DNA from: Caldilinea sp. CFX5
Lineage (GTDB): Bacteria; Chloroflexota; Anaerolineae; Caldilineales; Caldilineaceae
Assembly: GCA_021405325.1 (NCBI GenBank)
Contig: QWII01000028.1
Location: forward strand, 1-64,000
Length of the DNA: 64,000 bases
Reading direction: 5' to 3'
In this document: piece after piece, positions 34,576-43,800 of the stretch
Layout of the letters: every line of letters begins with the position of its first letter
Numbering within the stretch: the first letter of the stretch is position 1
Position numbers and translations under genes: made by a program
Notes under the pieces: model-generated
Told to the model about the DNA's origin: nothing
What the model saw: only the letters and a program-made list of their open reading frames with translations
The model's database searches: none

Positions 34576-35370
34576 ATGACCACTACCGATCTCCACACCT
34601 GGATCGAAACCGGCAAAACCAGGGACCTCTACGCCGACGGCCCTGGCCTGAACCCACCCGATACCTGGGTTTCGCCGACCTATCGCTACTTTTGTATGAC
34701 GATCCCGAAGGCGGCATGTAGTAAGATCAAGTTCGTGCTGCAAGAACTGGAAGGCTTGCCGCTGCCGCCCGATCCCTTCGCCGTTCACGAACGTAACACG
34801 CCCGGTTTCCGCTTTGTCCCCAGCCTTGCCGACTTTACTACGGCAGAGGGAGTGGCCATCCTGACGAGCAACGATTGGTTTCGCTTTGCCTTTGTGCGCA
34901 ACCCCTATGCCCGACTCTTTTCCGCCTATAAGCAGAAGGTACTGGATCTGACCTCACCCTATATCGGTTTTCGTGAGGCGATTCGGCAGCACGCCGGCTA
35001 TCCCACGCCACCGAGTGGCGCCTTGGGCGGTGTCGGCTTTGCCGATTTTGTCCACTACATCGCCACGCAACCGGACGCGTTACGTGACGGCCACTGGAAA
35101 TCACAAACCGGCACGTTACATCTGGACATCATTCGCTATGATTTCATCGGGCGCGTCGAAACCTTTGTGCAGGACTTTACACAGGTCCTACACCGCTTTC
35201 ATGCCCCACCAGCGTTGCTGGCGACACTGACTGAACGCGTGAATACAACCGTCAAACTACCACTCGCCGTCGCCTATAACAAGGTGTTGGCCGACTTGGT
35301 CTATACCCTCTACCGTGCTGATTTTGAGACGTTCGGCTACGCGCAAGATAGTTGGATGTTCATCGATTGA
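34576..35370 (+). CDS. sulfotransferase family 2 protein
   Basis: The 264-aa protein resembles Golgi-type carbohydrate sulfotransferases (Sulfotransfer_2). The 5'-phosphosulfate loop is MTIPKAACSKIKFVL (residues about 41-55), and the 3'-phosphate motif is FAFVRNPYARLFSAYKQKVL (about 107-126). The later region includes YDFIGRVETFVQDFTQVL, also typical. It should transfer sulfate from PAPS to a hydroxyl group of a glycan or lipid. It stands before two other plus-strand genes (unknown 184-aa protein, kinase). No signal peptide or membrane segment is visible, so it is cytoplasmic. Confidence 0.83.
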   Translation: MTTTDLHTWIETGKTRDLYADGPGLNPPDTWVSPTYRYFCMTIPKAACSKIKFVLQELEGLPLPPDPFAVHERNTPGFRFVPSLADFTTAEGVAILTSNDWFRFAFVRNPYARLFSAYKQKVLDLTSPYIGFREAIRQHAGYPTPPSGALGGVGFADFVHYIATQPDALRDGHWKSQTGTLHLDIIRYDFIGRVETFVQDFTQVLHRFHAPPALLATLTERVNTTVKLPLAVAYNKVLADLVYTLYRADFETFGYAQDSWMFID

Positions 35371-35497
35371 CACTGCTGACCGTACAAAATGCAACCACCC
35401 ACTTTTACAATTGACAACTAACGTTAGTTGCGATAGTATAAGCTGACTTGGGTAATCAAGCGAACAGCGAGTCGATTTTGTTGAAAAGAGGATGCAC

Positions 35498-36052
35498 ATG
35501 GCGCTGTATACGGAGCGTTTTATTCAAGAGATCACTGGGCTGGTCGCCCAGTGGCAGAAAGAGCTAGGGGCAGCGTTGGGGCAGCCATCACCGCCCCCGA
35601 ATGGCGGTGACACTTCGGCGCCAAATCCACTACAACAGAAACTGGCGCTGTTGATCCAGGTCGCCAACGGCGAGTTGACCCGCGGGAACACGTCCAAAGC
35701 AACTGTGCAGCAAGTTGAAACGGCGTTGCAAGATCTGCTCCGATTACTCCTGGGCAACTCTTTACACGCCAAGGCAACCTGGCCGGCTGATTTTTGGCAG
35801 AGTGACCTGGGCATTTTGGTTTCGCGGGTACGTTGGTGGCTCTCGGCGGATGAGTTGATTACCATTAGTAATGCCGCAGCGTTGGCTTTTGGTGAAAACA
35901 GCCAGGCCAACCGTATGCGGATTGTGCGGGCAATTGACAGCGGTCTGCTGGACTGGGTTCCCGACCCCTCGGTGGTGAATCCGCAGCAGAATCGACGGGT
36001 GTTGCGTCCCCAAGTCGAACGGTTGCGCGACCAACGACGGTTGCCGGAATAG
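35498..36052 (+). CDS. unknown 184-aa helical protein
   Basis: I recognise no family. The protein is mostly helical, with a Pro/Gly linker (GQPSPPPNGGDTSAP) after the first helix, a Trp-rich segment KATWPADFWQSDLGILVSRV, and a C-terminal part NRMRIVRAIDSGLLDWVPDP followed by basic residues (RPQVERLRDQRR). The last part could be a helix-turn-helix-like end. The ATG at 35498 is preferred over 35492 because AGAGG then lies 6 nt upstream. It ends 19 nt before the kinase gene, so the two are co-transcribed. Confidence 0.6.
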   Translation: MALYTERFIQEITGLVAQWQKELGAALGQPSPPPNGGDTSAPNPLQQKLALLIQVANGELTRGNTSKATVQQVETALQDLLRLLLGNSLHAKATWPADFWQSDLGILVSRVRWWLSADELITISNAAALAFGENSQANRMRIVRAIDSGLLDWVPDPSVVNPQQNRRVLRPQVERLRDQRRLPE

Positions 36053-36071
36053 TCAAAAGGAATGAACAAAG

Positions 36072-37088
36072 ATGAACATGTTAATCCCAGAAGTAAAGCG
36101 GGACGCCGTCCAACGAGCGCTGCAAGCGACCTTCAACACAACCACGATTGACACGCTCGAACTCCTGGCCGGCGGTCTTTCGTCAGCGCTGGTCTATAAA
36201 ATGGTCATTAACGGCAAGCCCTATGTCTTGCGGCTCATGATGGCGACCGATGAATTGCGCGACCCGGCGCGCTATATTACCTGTCTGCAACACGCCGCCA
36301 CGGCCGGGATTGCCCCAAGAGTCTATTACGCCAACGTCGAAGAGGCGCTGGTGATTACCGACTTTATCACAGCCAACGCTCGCCTCAGTGAATATGCCAC
36401 ACCGGCGGAGCGGTTGCGGCTCCTGGCGCAGACGGTCAAGGCCATTCATGCCCTGCCGCGCTTTCCCAGCCTGGTGAACTTTTTGGATGGCGTTGATCGC
36501 TTTATTGAACAATTCCACGCCTCGGCTTTGCTACCGACAAGCGCAACCGCCGAACACTTCCATGCCTATGCCGCCATCCAGCAAGTCTATCCGCGCCATG
36601 ACACCGATCTGGTCGCCAGCCATAATGACCTCAATCCCGGCAACATGTTGTTTGATGGCCGCAAGCTTTGGATCATCGACTGGGAAGCGGCTTTCTGCAA
36701 TGATCGCTATGTCGATTTGGCGATTGCCGCCCGCCCCTTTGTGACCAATGAAACAGAGGAAACGCTCTACCTCCAGAGCTACTTCGGCGCTACCCTGGAT
36801 GCGTATAAACGCGCCCGCTACTTCTTGATGCAACAGGTCTGTCACATGTACTACGCCATGATCATGCTGAAATTCGCCGCCATCCAGAAGCCGCCGCACA
36901 TCACCGCCGATCCCACTATGGCGACAGGCAGCCTGCGGGCGTTTCACGAGCAGATCGGCGCTGGTGCGGTCGCGCTGGCGACGTATGAAGGGCAGTTAGG
37001 TTATGGGAAAACGTTGCTAAATGAGGCTTTGCATCACATGACCGGGCCGCAATTTACCGCCGCCATTCAGACGGTGGCCGCCGGATAA
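36072..37088 (+). CDS. aminoglycoside/choline-kinase-like phosphotransferase (APH family)
   Basis: The 338-aa protein has the APH/choline kinase fold. The catalytic loop is VASHNDLNPGNMLF, with HND and the Mg-binding Asn. The metal-binding loop is LWIIDWEAAFCNDRYVDLA, and a Gly-rich N-lobe GGLSSALVYKMVI is seen near residue 30. Choline- or sugar-kinase-like activity is more likely than drug resistance, given the short activation region and the DWE motif typical of choline kinase/LicA-like proteins. AAAGGA lies about 10 nt before the ATG. Confidence 0.82.
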   Translation: MNMLIPEVKRDAVQRALQATFNTTTIDTLELLAGGLSSALVYKMVINGKPYVLRLMMATDELRDPARYITCLQHAATAGIAPRVYYANVEEALVITDFITANARLSEYATPAERLRLLAQTVKAIHALPRFPSLVNFLDGVDRFIEQFHASALLPTSATAEHFHAYAAIQQVYPRHDTDLVASHNDLNPGNMLFDGRKLWIIDWEAAFCNDRYVDLAIAARPFVTNETEETLYLQSYFGATLDAYKRARYFLMQQVCHMYYAMIMLKFAAIQKPPHITADPTMATGSLRAFHEQIGAGAVALATYEGQLGYGKTLLNEALHHMTGPQFTAAIQTVAAG

Positions 37089-37218
37089 GCGACTGCTCAC
37101 GAAACCGGCGCGCGCCAACGGGTTGTTGATTTTCGTGTTTTCCCCTATAATGCAGGCGTCCCCAATCCCAACCCACCCTTTATCGAGAAACGGCTACCGA
37201 TCAGGAAAGGAAGAAACT

Positions 37219-37761
37219 ATGGCTGACCAAGCAGAGCAGGCCGCAACGCAAGCCGGCTTTAACCAGGACGCGCTTGTGGGGCTGATGAACCATGTCAAGG
37301 GGAAACCGGAAGCGGGCAAAACGGTATGGAAGGCGCAAACGCAGTGGCAGGGCGGCTTCCGTAGTCAAGCGCAGATTCGCAACTTTACCGTGGCAATGGA
37401 TGAACCGCCGCCGCTGGGTGGCTCCGACACGGCGCCCAATATGGTAGAGATGGTACTGGGCGCCTATGGCTGTTGTCTCACCACCGGCTATGCGATGAAC
37501 GCGGCGCTGCGAGGCATCGAGTTAGAAGATGTACAGATTGAAATCGAAGGCGATCTCGATCTGAATGGTTTCTTCGGTCTGCAAGATCCCAACCAGTGCT
37601 GGCCGGGCTACACCAATGTCCGCACCAAAGTGACCTTAAAAGCGCCCAAAGCCACGCCGGAACAATTGCAGGCGCTGCATGAGACGGTGATCAACACCTC
37701 GCCGGTGGGATCGATCCTGGCGCGCCCGATCAGTCTGTCCACAGAATTAGCTGTCGCTTAA
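37219..37761 (+). CDS. OsmC-like protein lacking the usual second cysteine
   Basis: The 180-aa protein belongs to the OsmC/Ohr-like fold (beta-rich N-half, long central helix). It keeps Cys at the peroxidatic position (GAYGCCLTTGYAMN, C85/C86). At the position where OsmC/Ohr has the resolving CPV motif it has VINTSPVGSIL, with Ser instead of Cys. A thiol peroxidase mechanism through an intramolecular disulfide is therefore doubtful. I chose the ATG at 37219 because AGGAAG lies 8 nt upstream. An earlier in-frame ATG gives a hydrophobic, unlikely leader. Confidence 0.8.
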   Translation: MADQAEQAATQAGFNQDALVGLMNHVKGKPEAGKTVWKAQTQWQGGFRSQAQIRNFTVAMDEPPPLGGSDTAPNMVEMVLGAYGCCLTTGYAMNAALRGIELEDVQIEIEGDLDLNGFFGLQDPNQCWPGYTNVRTKVTLKAPKATPEQLQALHETVINTSPVGSILARPISLSTELAVA

Positions 37762-37805
37762 ATTCAAAAGTGCGCAAGAACTTTTTGACGCCTTGGGGTT
37801 CAGTC

Positions 37806-37874
37806 CAGTTAACACGGATAGGGAGGAACACAGATACTTTTTTTATCTGTGTTCCTCCCTATCCGTGTTAACTG
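37806..37874. terminator. perfect 31-bp inverted repeat between convergent genes
   Basis: Arms at 37806-37836 and 37844-37874 are perfectly complementary with a 7-nt T-rich loop, lying between the ends of the OsmC-like gene (37761) and the aldolase gene (37891). It would act as a bidirectional terminator, though there is no adjacent U-tract. A T-rich loop is present instead. Confidence 0.85.
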
Positions 37875-37890
37875 ACTTTATTTCTGCCTC

Positions 37891-38682
37891 TTATCCGATA
37901 GCCTTACGTAATGCGCCGGTTGCTGCCAACCCGGCACTCATCAACAGGCCCGTTTCGGCGCTGTAGCTGACCATGTGAATGCCTTTTTGAATCCACTGCG
38001 TCGCCAGTTGGATATCGGCCAGTTGGATGGCGGCGGCGACATTATGTTTTTGACAGGCGGCCACAACTTTTTCAATCGCCGCGACCATCGTTGGCGAAGT
38101 CGTCTGCCCATGCACGCCCAGCGAAATCGAAAGATCGTTCGGCCCGATAAAGAGGACATCCACCCCCGGCACGGCGGCAATCTCTTCCACCTGTTCCAGC
38201 GCTTCTTTGGTCTCAATCTGAATGACCAACATCGTCTCTTCGTTGGCCCGCGCCATGATGTCGGCTACGTTGCCGCCCAGGAAGTTGGTATGGGCGCGAT
38301 TCAAGGCGCAGCCGCGCGCCCCCACCGGCGGATACTTGATGATCTGCGCCGCCTGCCGCACCTGTTCCACATTGGTCACGCGTGGCAACATCACCCCCTG
38401 CGCGCCCACATCCAGCGACTGGGCCAGATAAGGATAGGCCAGATCCGGCACGCGCACAACCGGCGTGAGGCCATAACAACGCGCCGCCCGACTCAGATCG
38501 GCGATGGTCTCAATGGTAAAGGGGCCATGCTCATTGTCAATGATGCAAAAATCAAAGCCCGCATTCGCCAGCAACTGCATAATCGCCGCCTGCCGGATTT
38601 CGGCCACCATCGTGCCGAGCACTAATTTCCCCTCGCGCAAGGCATGTTTCACCCGCGTCGAGGCAATGATTGCTTCTGTCAT
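37891..38682 (-). CDS. HpcH/HpaI-family aldolase
   Basis: The 263-aa TIM-barrel protein matches class II pyruvate aldolases of the HpcH/HpaI/RhmA family, which cleave 2-keto-3-deoxy sugars or 4-hydroxy-2-oxo acids to pyruvate and an aldehyde. Seen are FCIIDNEHGPF, VPDLAYPYLAQSLDVGAQGV, the metal-ligand region VIQIETKEALEQ with VDVLFIGPNDLSISLG, and the C-terminal MVSYSAETGLLMSAG. Length is normal. It ends against the 31-bp terminator and has no obvious partner genes, so the substrate is uncertain. Confidence 0.88.
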   Translation of the reverse strand: MTEAIIASTRVKHALREGKLVLGTMVAEIRQAAIMQLLANAGFDFCIIDNEHGPFTIETIADLSRAARCYGLTPVVRVPDLAYPYLAQSLDVGAQGVMLPRVTNVEQVRQAAQIIKYPPVGARGCALNRAHTNFLGGNVADIMARANEETMLVIQIETKEALEQVEEIAAVPGVDVLFIGPNDLSISLGVHGQTTSPTMVAAIEKVVAACQKHNVAAAIQLADIQLATQWIQKGIHMVSYSAETGLLMSAGLAATGALRKAIG

Positions 38683-38711
38683 CTCTACTCTTTTCTAACC
38701 GAATAAATATA

Positions 38712-38894
38712 GAACGCGGATTGAGCGGATTCGGCAGATCAAGGCAGATTTTATTCAACTAGGAGTTACGCAGTTGCCCGGGAACGCCGGCATCCTGCCG
38801 GCTGGCCGTCAGAGATGGCAGCGCTCCCAACTGCGTAACTCCTATCAACAATAAAAATCCGTGTTAATCCGCCGAATCCGTTCAATCCGCGTTC
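38712..38894. repeat. compound hairpin element with TAGGAGTTACGCAGTTG core
   Basis: Two nested inverted repeats. Outer arms (38712-38735 and 38871-38894) share GAACGCGGATTGA and differ at one base over 24 bp. The inner element is bounded by TAGGAGTTACGCAGTTG (38760-38776) and its reverse complement (38828-38844). The inner ends are identical to those of the element at 58896-58980, while the interior differs (GCCGGC-containing here). The outer arm reaches within 2 nt of the DUF3500 stop codon. It looks like a small mobile hairpin inserted in a terminator-like repeat. Confidence 0.85.
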
Positions 38895-38896
38895 CA

Positions 38897-40024
38897 TTAA
38901 TGATGATGTGACGTTGCGTAATGCTGCGCCAGGATGTCGGCGCCGAAATCGTTGGCCGGGTCGCGCCAGACGGAGTGGATGTGATTGGCGTCGTTCTGGG
39001 TGTTGTCATATTCGACCAGGAAGCGCGGGGCTTGCAAGCGGTAGTAGTGCGCCTCGCGCCGTTCGATGCCGCCGGCCCAGGCAAAGTGAATGTTGCCCAC
39101 GCCCTGTTGCTTCAGCTTGTTCAGCTCAATTTCGGCCAGTTCTTCCGGCATCCGATGGATATAATCGCCGATGAGCGCCAGCAGGATCTCCTGTTGGGCG
39201 GCGGTCATGGCGCCGGCAGCAATGCCTTTGGGCGTCGAGGAATAGCGCACCTGCTCAATATCGGCAGCGGTGACGCCCCGTTCGCGGGCCAGACTCTCCA
39301 TTGTGCGGAAATTGGCAGCGACCGCTACCGTGTCGTCAATGCCGGGTGTCTGCGCCGGCAGTGCGCCTTCCACCACAAAGGGACGGTTGAGCATGACAAT
39401 ATCCGGCGGCGCGACCGGCGTCAACAGTGCGACCCGCCGTTGGTCAGCCGACAGCGCGTGCATCAGATCGCGCGCCAGGTCTTCAATCCCGGCCAGTGGG
39501 CGGATCGAGCTATTGCCAATCAACGGCGACTCCGCCGGGTTGGAGCCGAAAAAGGTCGGCGTCGGCGCGACGATCTGCCCGCCGACAATCGTGTAATTGA
39601 GCGAAATGTGATGTCCTTCAAAGCGCCAGCCCCATGGCGCCCGCTCATCCGGCGCGCCGAAAATGGTCAGGTGATAGAGGCGGGAGTCACGCCACCAGAG
39701 CGGGCGGTCAAAGCCCTCTTTGGCGTCGAGCAGTGTTTCCAGGCCCATAATGATACTGGCGACATTGTAGCCGCCGCGGCTGAGGCCGCTCATCACCAGT
39801 TTTTGGGCCAGCCGTTGCTGGTTGCGGTCCATTTCGGTGAAGGGCAAGCCCTGGCGGGGCGTGGGGGTGTAGTGCCAGGTGGTGCGCTCGGCCTGGTCGG
39901 CAAAATTGAGTTGCGCGGTGGCGCGCTGGTCCGTCGAGAGCGCGGCCAGAAAATTCTCGGCGGCTTCGCCCATGCGCTGGACAAGTTGACGGGCGGTGGC
40001 GCCGGTAGGGCTGTCGGTATTCAT
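38897..40024 (-). CDS. DUF3500-family protein
   Basis: The 375-aa protein carries the DUF3500 pattern: FLAALSTDQRATAQLNFADQ, then QRLAQKLVMSGLSRGGY, RLYHLTIFGAPDERAPWGWRF followed by EGHHISLNYTIV, and the C-terminal IHFAWAGGIERREAHYYRL with HIHSVWRDPANDFGAD. Biochemical function of the family is unknown. The conserved HH and D/H motifs suggest a metal-dependent enzyme. No signal peptide is visible. It is transcribed alone, ending in a compound hairpin. Confidence 0.9.
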   Translation of the reverse strand: MNTDSPTGATARQLVQRMGEAAENFLAALSTDQRATAQLNFADQAERTTWHYTPTPRQGLPFTEMDRNQQRLAQKLVMSGLSRGGYNVASIIMGLETLLDAKEGFDRPLWWRDSRLYHLTIFGAPDERAPWGWRFEGHHISLNYTIVGGQIVAPTPTFFGSNPAESPLIGNSSIRPLAGIEDLARDLMHALSADQRRVALLTPVAPPDIVMLNRPFVVEGALPAQTPGIDDTVAVAANFRTMESLARERGVTAADIEQVRYSSTPKGIAAGAMTAAQQEILLALIGDYIHRMPEELAEIELNKLKQQGVGNIHFAWAGGIERREAHYYRLQAPRFLVEYDNTQNDANHIHSVWRDPANDFGADILAQHYATSHHH

Positions 40025-40065
40025 GGTTCCTTCTTTCCCTTCTTCTTGTGATTCAAATGTTAATT

Positions 40066-40545
40066 TTAATCAGCCGCCAACTGCGGTTCCAGTTGTTCTT
40101 GACGCGACAGAAGCCAACGCTGTAACGAGCGCTCACTCTCCATGCTCTTCCCCCCCTCAAACAAGCGCGTCAATTCAATGTCCTCATCCAGGTCAGGCCA
40201 GTGGATCACCTCATCATCACCACTTAATTCGTAATGGTTGCGTTCCGCAGGTGAGCCATGCAATAGTCGGGGAAACCAGGCTAATGGACAGGAGAGCAAG
40301 CGTCCGTCGGTCAAGTAAACATTCAATGTACTATCCGTTACTCGTACATGATCAATTTGGGGTGGTTGGCGTAGAATTAGTAGTTGCGCTTCTGCTGAGA
40401 GCGGCTGTAGTTGCCCCAGTTGACTAACAAAGGTTAGAGGAATGGTCAAAGTTCGTTCATCAGCCAGGACCACTACGAGCTGGTCATCTTCTACATGTAC
40501 AGCGATGGGAGCGCTACCCAGGTATAGTTTAGCCAAAGTATTCAT
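40066..40545 (-). CDS. DUF2442-family protein with two DUF2442-like units
   Basis: The 159-aa product seems to contain two copies of the DUF2442 module: one at residues about 10-50 (DDQLVVVLADERTLTIPLTF) and one at 70-125 (YLTDGRLLSCPLAWFPRLLHG, then HWPDLDEDIELTRLFEG). It ends in an acidic/basic helical tail. DUF2442 proteins often sit next to DUF4160 proteins in a presumed antitoxin-toxin arrangement. The start ATG (40545) lies inside the DUF4160 gene, giving a 17-nt overlap and likely translational coupling. Confidence 0.82.
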   Translation of the reverse strand: MNTLAKLYLGSAPIAVHVEDDQLVVVLADERTLTIPLTFVSQLGQLQPLSAEAQLLILRQPPQIDHVRVTDSTLNVYLTDGRLLSCPLAWFPRLLHGSPAERNHYELSGDDEVIHWPDLDEDIELTRLFEGGKSMESERSLQRWLLSRQEQLEPQLAAD

Positions 40546-40768
40546 GCCATGCCTCAATAAACTCGTCACAATTCGCTTCAACAATCTCTGCAATCTGATT
40601 CAGTTCATGCCGTCGGTAACGTCCCGGTCGTGCTAACATAACCACAGGCGTCAACCAAAATTTTGCTTCTAACCGCCCCCGTTTCACATGAATATGAGGT
40701 GGTTCGGTTGCTTCCCCTCGACTATAAAAGCGAAATTCATAGGCCCCCACTTTTTTAACCAGCGGCAT
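40529..40768 (-). CDS. DUF4160-family protein
   Basis: The 79-aa protein matches DUF4160 throughout: YEFRFYSRGEATEPPHIHV with the conserved PHIHV, then RGRLEAKFWLTPVVML and the C-terminal ELNQIAEIVEANCDEFIEAW. The family is paired with DUF2442 in many genomes and has been proposed as a toxin-antitoxin-like module. It overlaps the DUF2442 gene by 17 nt in the same operon. The biochemical activity is unknown. Confidence 0.88.
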   Translation of the reverse strand: MPLVKKVGAYEFRFYSRGEATEPPHIHVKRGRLEAKFWLTPVVMLARPGRYRRHELNQIAEIVEANCDEFIEAWHEYFG

Positions 40769-40821
40769 GTAGACCTCGACAAATCAACTGACATAATGAT
40801 ACAGGGAAACGCGCCAATTGT

Positions 40822-43800
40822 CTACTCATACCGAAAGACCTTTTCCGGGTAGGGTGGCGGCGCCGGGATGACGATCGGTTGTTCGCGCATCAGCGTCTGT
40901 AAATGGGCAATGGCCGCATCGAGTTGGGCATCCTGGCCCAGGAAGGTGGCATGGGGCAGATTATCCACCACCACATCGGGGTCAACGCCATAGCCTTCGA
41001 TCAGCCATTTGCCTTCGGCGGTATACATGCCGATCTGGGGCGCGGCGGCGTAGCCATAGTCCACCAGCCGGTTGCCATAGGAGAGCCAGATACCGCCGCC
41101 CCAGGTGCGCACGCCGATGATCTGGCCCAACCCCAGACGACGGAAGCCTTCGGCAAAGGTCTCGCCATCGGATGCGGTGTATTCATCGCAGAGGACGACC
41201 ATGTGACCGTGAAAGGCATATTGCATATTCCAGTAGGGTTCGCCGACGCGCGGCTGCCAGTAGACCCACGGCTTGCGCAGCAATTTACTCAGCAGCCAAC
41301 TGTCGATATTACCGCCCCGGTTGTGGCGCATGTCGATGATCAGCCCCTGACGGTTGAAGACCGGGAAGTAGTCGCGCGCCCACTCGGAATAGTTATCACC
41401 GCCCATGGCGCGCAGATGAATGTAGCCAATGGCGCCCTGGCCGCGCTCTTCGACGTAGAGACGGCTTTTATACTCCCAGGCGTCGTAGCGCAGAATATCA
41501 GCCTGGCGCGAGTTGATGGGCCGCACGATGACATCGCGCACATTCTGGCCGTCCGCCGTTTGGACACGGGCCAGCACCTGTTGATTCATCTTGTTCTTCA
41601 AGAGCAGCGCCAGATGTTCGACTTCCACTGTCGGGATGCCGTTGATCGCCTGGATCACATCCCCTTCTTGCAGGTTGACCTCCGGCGTAGCCAGCGGCGA
41701 CAAGCGCTCCGGGTAGTCGGGGTCGGTGCGGTAGATCCGTTGCACGGTGTACCCGCCGGCCGCCTCATTGCGCACCAGTTCCGCGCCCAGCGAAGCCAGA
41801 TCGACCCGATCTTGCCCGCGGCGTACATCGCCCGTCCAGACACGGGTATGGAGGGCGCTCAGTTCGCTCATCAATTGGGCAATCAGATCGTTGAGTTCAT
41901 CGCGATCGGTCACCCGTTCGACCAGCGGCATAAAGCGGTTGAGCAGCTCCGGCCAGGGGACGCCGTGCATGTTGCGGTCATAAAAATAATCACGTTGGAG
42001 CCGCCAGGCGTCGATCAACATCTGGCGCCACTCTTCGCGCGGGTCGATGGCAAAGCTCCACTGATTCAGCGGCACACGGGCCTTTTCCAGATCTTTGGGC
42101 GGCTCGGCGGCCGCATCAATCAAATAGAGAGCGCTGCCTTTCTGCACCATCAACTTTTTGCCGTCAAGGGTCAGTTCATAGCGGGTGACGCCAGTCATGA
42201 GGATGACCGGCATCAAATCCAGGTTGCGGATTTCCATCGCCAGCAAACGCGTATCACTATCGGTGTCCCGTTCCGTCCAGAAGAGGAATTTGCCGTTAAC
42301 GGTCAGCGACTCATAATTGGCGGCGGGCAGCGGCGTCTCTTGTAGGCGGGTCAACAGGCCATCTGGGTCGATGGTAATGGTGGGCCGACCATTGGCGGGC
42401 TTGGGTGGTTCGCCACCGGTTTTGGGGGCTTCCCCAGCCGACGGCGGTGGCTCCGGGGGCTTGGCGCCATTGTTCTGTTTGGCCGCTTGCTGTTGGGCGA
42501 CAAAGAGTTCATCCAGCGGCAGGAAGGGGGAACGCTCGCCTTTGTTCAGGGCCAGCATGTAGACTTTGGTTGTCTTATCGAGATAGGGATCGGGTTGGCG
42601 CGCCCCCCACGGGCTTTCCACCAACGACCGGAACTGGCGATCCGACAGAAAGTAGAGCCATTTACCATCGGCGCTCCAAGCGGGGGCAAAGCTATCGAGC
42701 CGGTCGCTGGTTGCCGGCAGGCGTCGTCCATCTTCCACTTGATAGAGCCAGATTTGCTCGTGTAAATTATCCGCCGGTTGCACATAAGCCAGCCAGCGAC
42801 TATCGGGCGACCAGGCCAGCTTGCCAAAGTTGCCGCGGGTCGAAACGGCAATTTGCCTGGTTTCCCGCGTCGACAAATTGAGCAACCAGAGGTGATGATT
42901 CTTATCACTAAAGGCCACCCAATGCCCGTTTGGTGACGGCACGCCCATGTAGCGCAACACCTGCCCGTCGGTGGTCAACTGGGTAAAGGGGCCGATGCCA
43001 TTGGGCGGCGCCGTCCAATATTCCACTTCGCCGGATTCATCGGAGAGTAATAGGAGCCGTTGTCCGTCGGGCAGGAAACGGGCATCACTGTAACGCACCC
43101 CCTGTCGGCGGGTAACTTCCACCAGTCGCCCCTGCCGGGCCGGCGCAACAAAGACCCGCCCGCGCGAGATAAGCACCACCCGATCTCCCTCTGGTGCAAC
43201 GTGAATGGACGAGACATAGCCCCAAGGGTTGGTAATCCAGCGTTCGCGGGTGTGTTCAAAGTCGGAGGCCAGGGTAATCGGAACCAAGCGATCCGTGCCG
43301 GCAGCAATGTCGTAAAGGCGCAGGTCGGCCCCTAATTGGTAGACAATGCGCCCCTGATGCAGCGTGGGCGATTGCATGTCCCACGCTTTGTGAAAAGTGT
43401 GCTGCACCAATTGTCGCCCCGCTTCGGTCATTGACCAAAGATTCATGGTGCCGTCGCGGTCGCTCAGGAAGTAGAGCCGTCTGTTCCACCACATGGGCGC
43501 TTTGCTGGCGCCGGGGTAATCGGCGGTTAAGGGGACGGCTTCCGGCGGTGTTTTGCGTTTGCGCTTGGGGAAAGTGAATTTCCACAATTTCTGCACACTG
43601 CCCCCCTGATAACGCTTGGCGTTGCTGCTCGGCGGTGGCGGCAGGCGGGTGAAAAAGAGGGTGCTCATATCGGGTGTGTAGACGCCATCGCTGGCCTGGC
43701 TCAACGGTACGATGGTTTGGGCCAGGGTCTGCGGGTCGATCAACACCAGTTGGCGGTTAGGCAGGGTGGAAAAATGTTCCGTACTGTAGATCACGCGACC

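Noticed and set aside
38921..40051. 376-codon frame on the plus strand
   Set aside because: It is the mirror of the DUF3500 gene, which has clear family motifs on the minus strand.
40903..42345. 480-codon frame on the plus strand
   Set aside because: It is antisense to the tricorn-like gene, whose propeller, PDZ and S41 motifs are clear.
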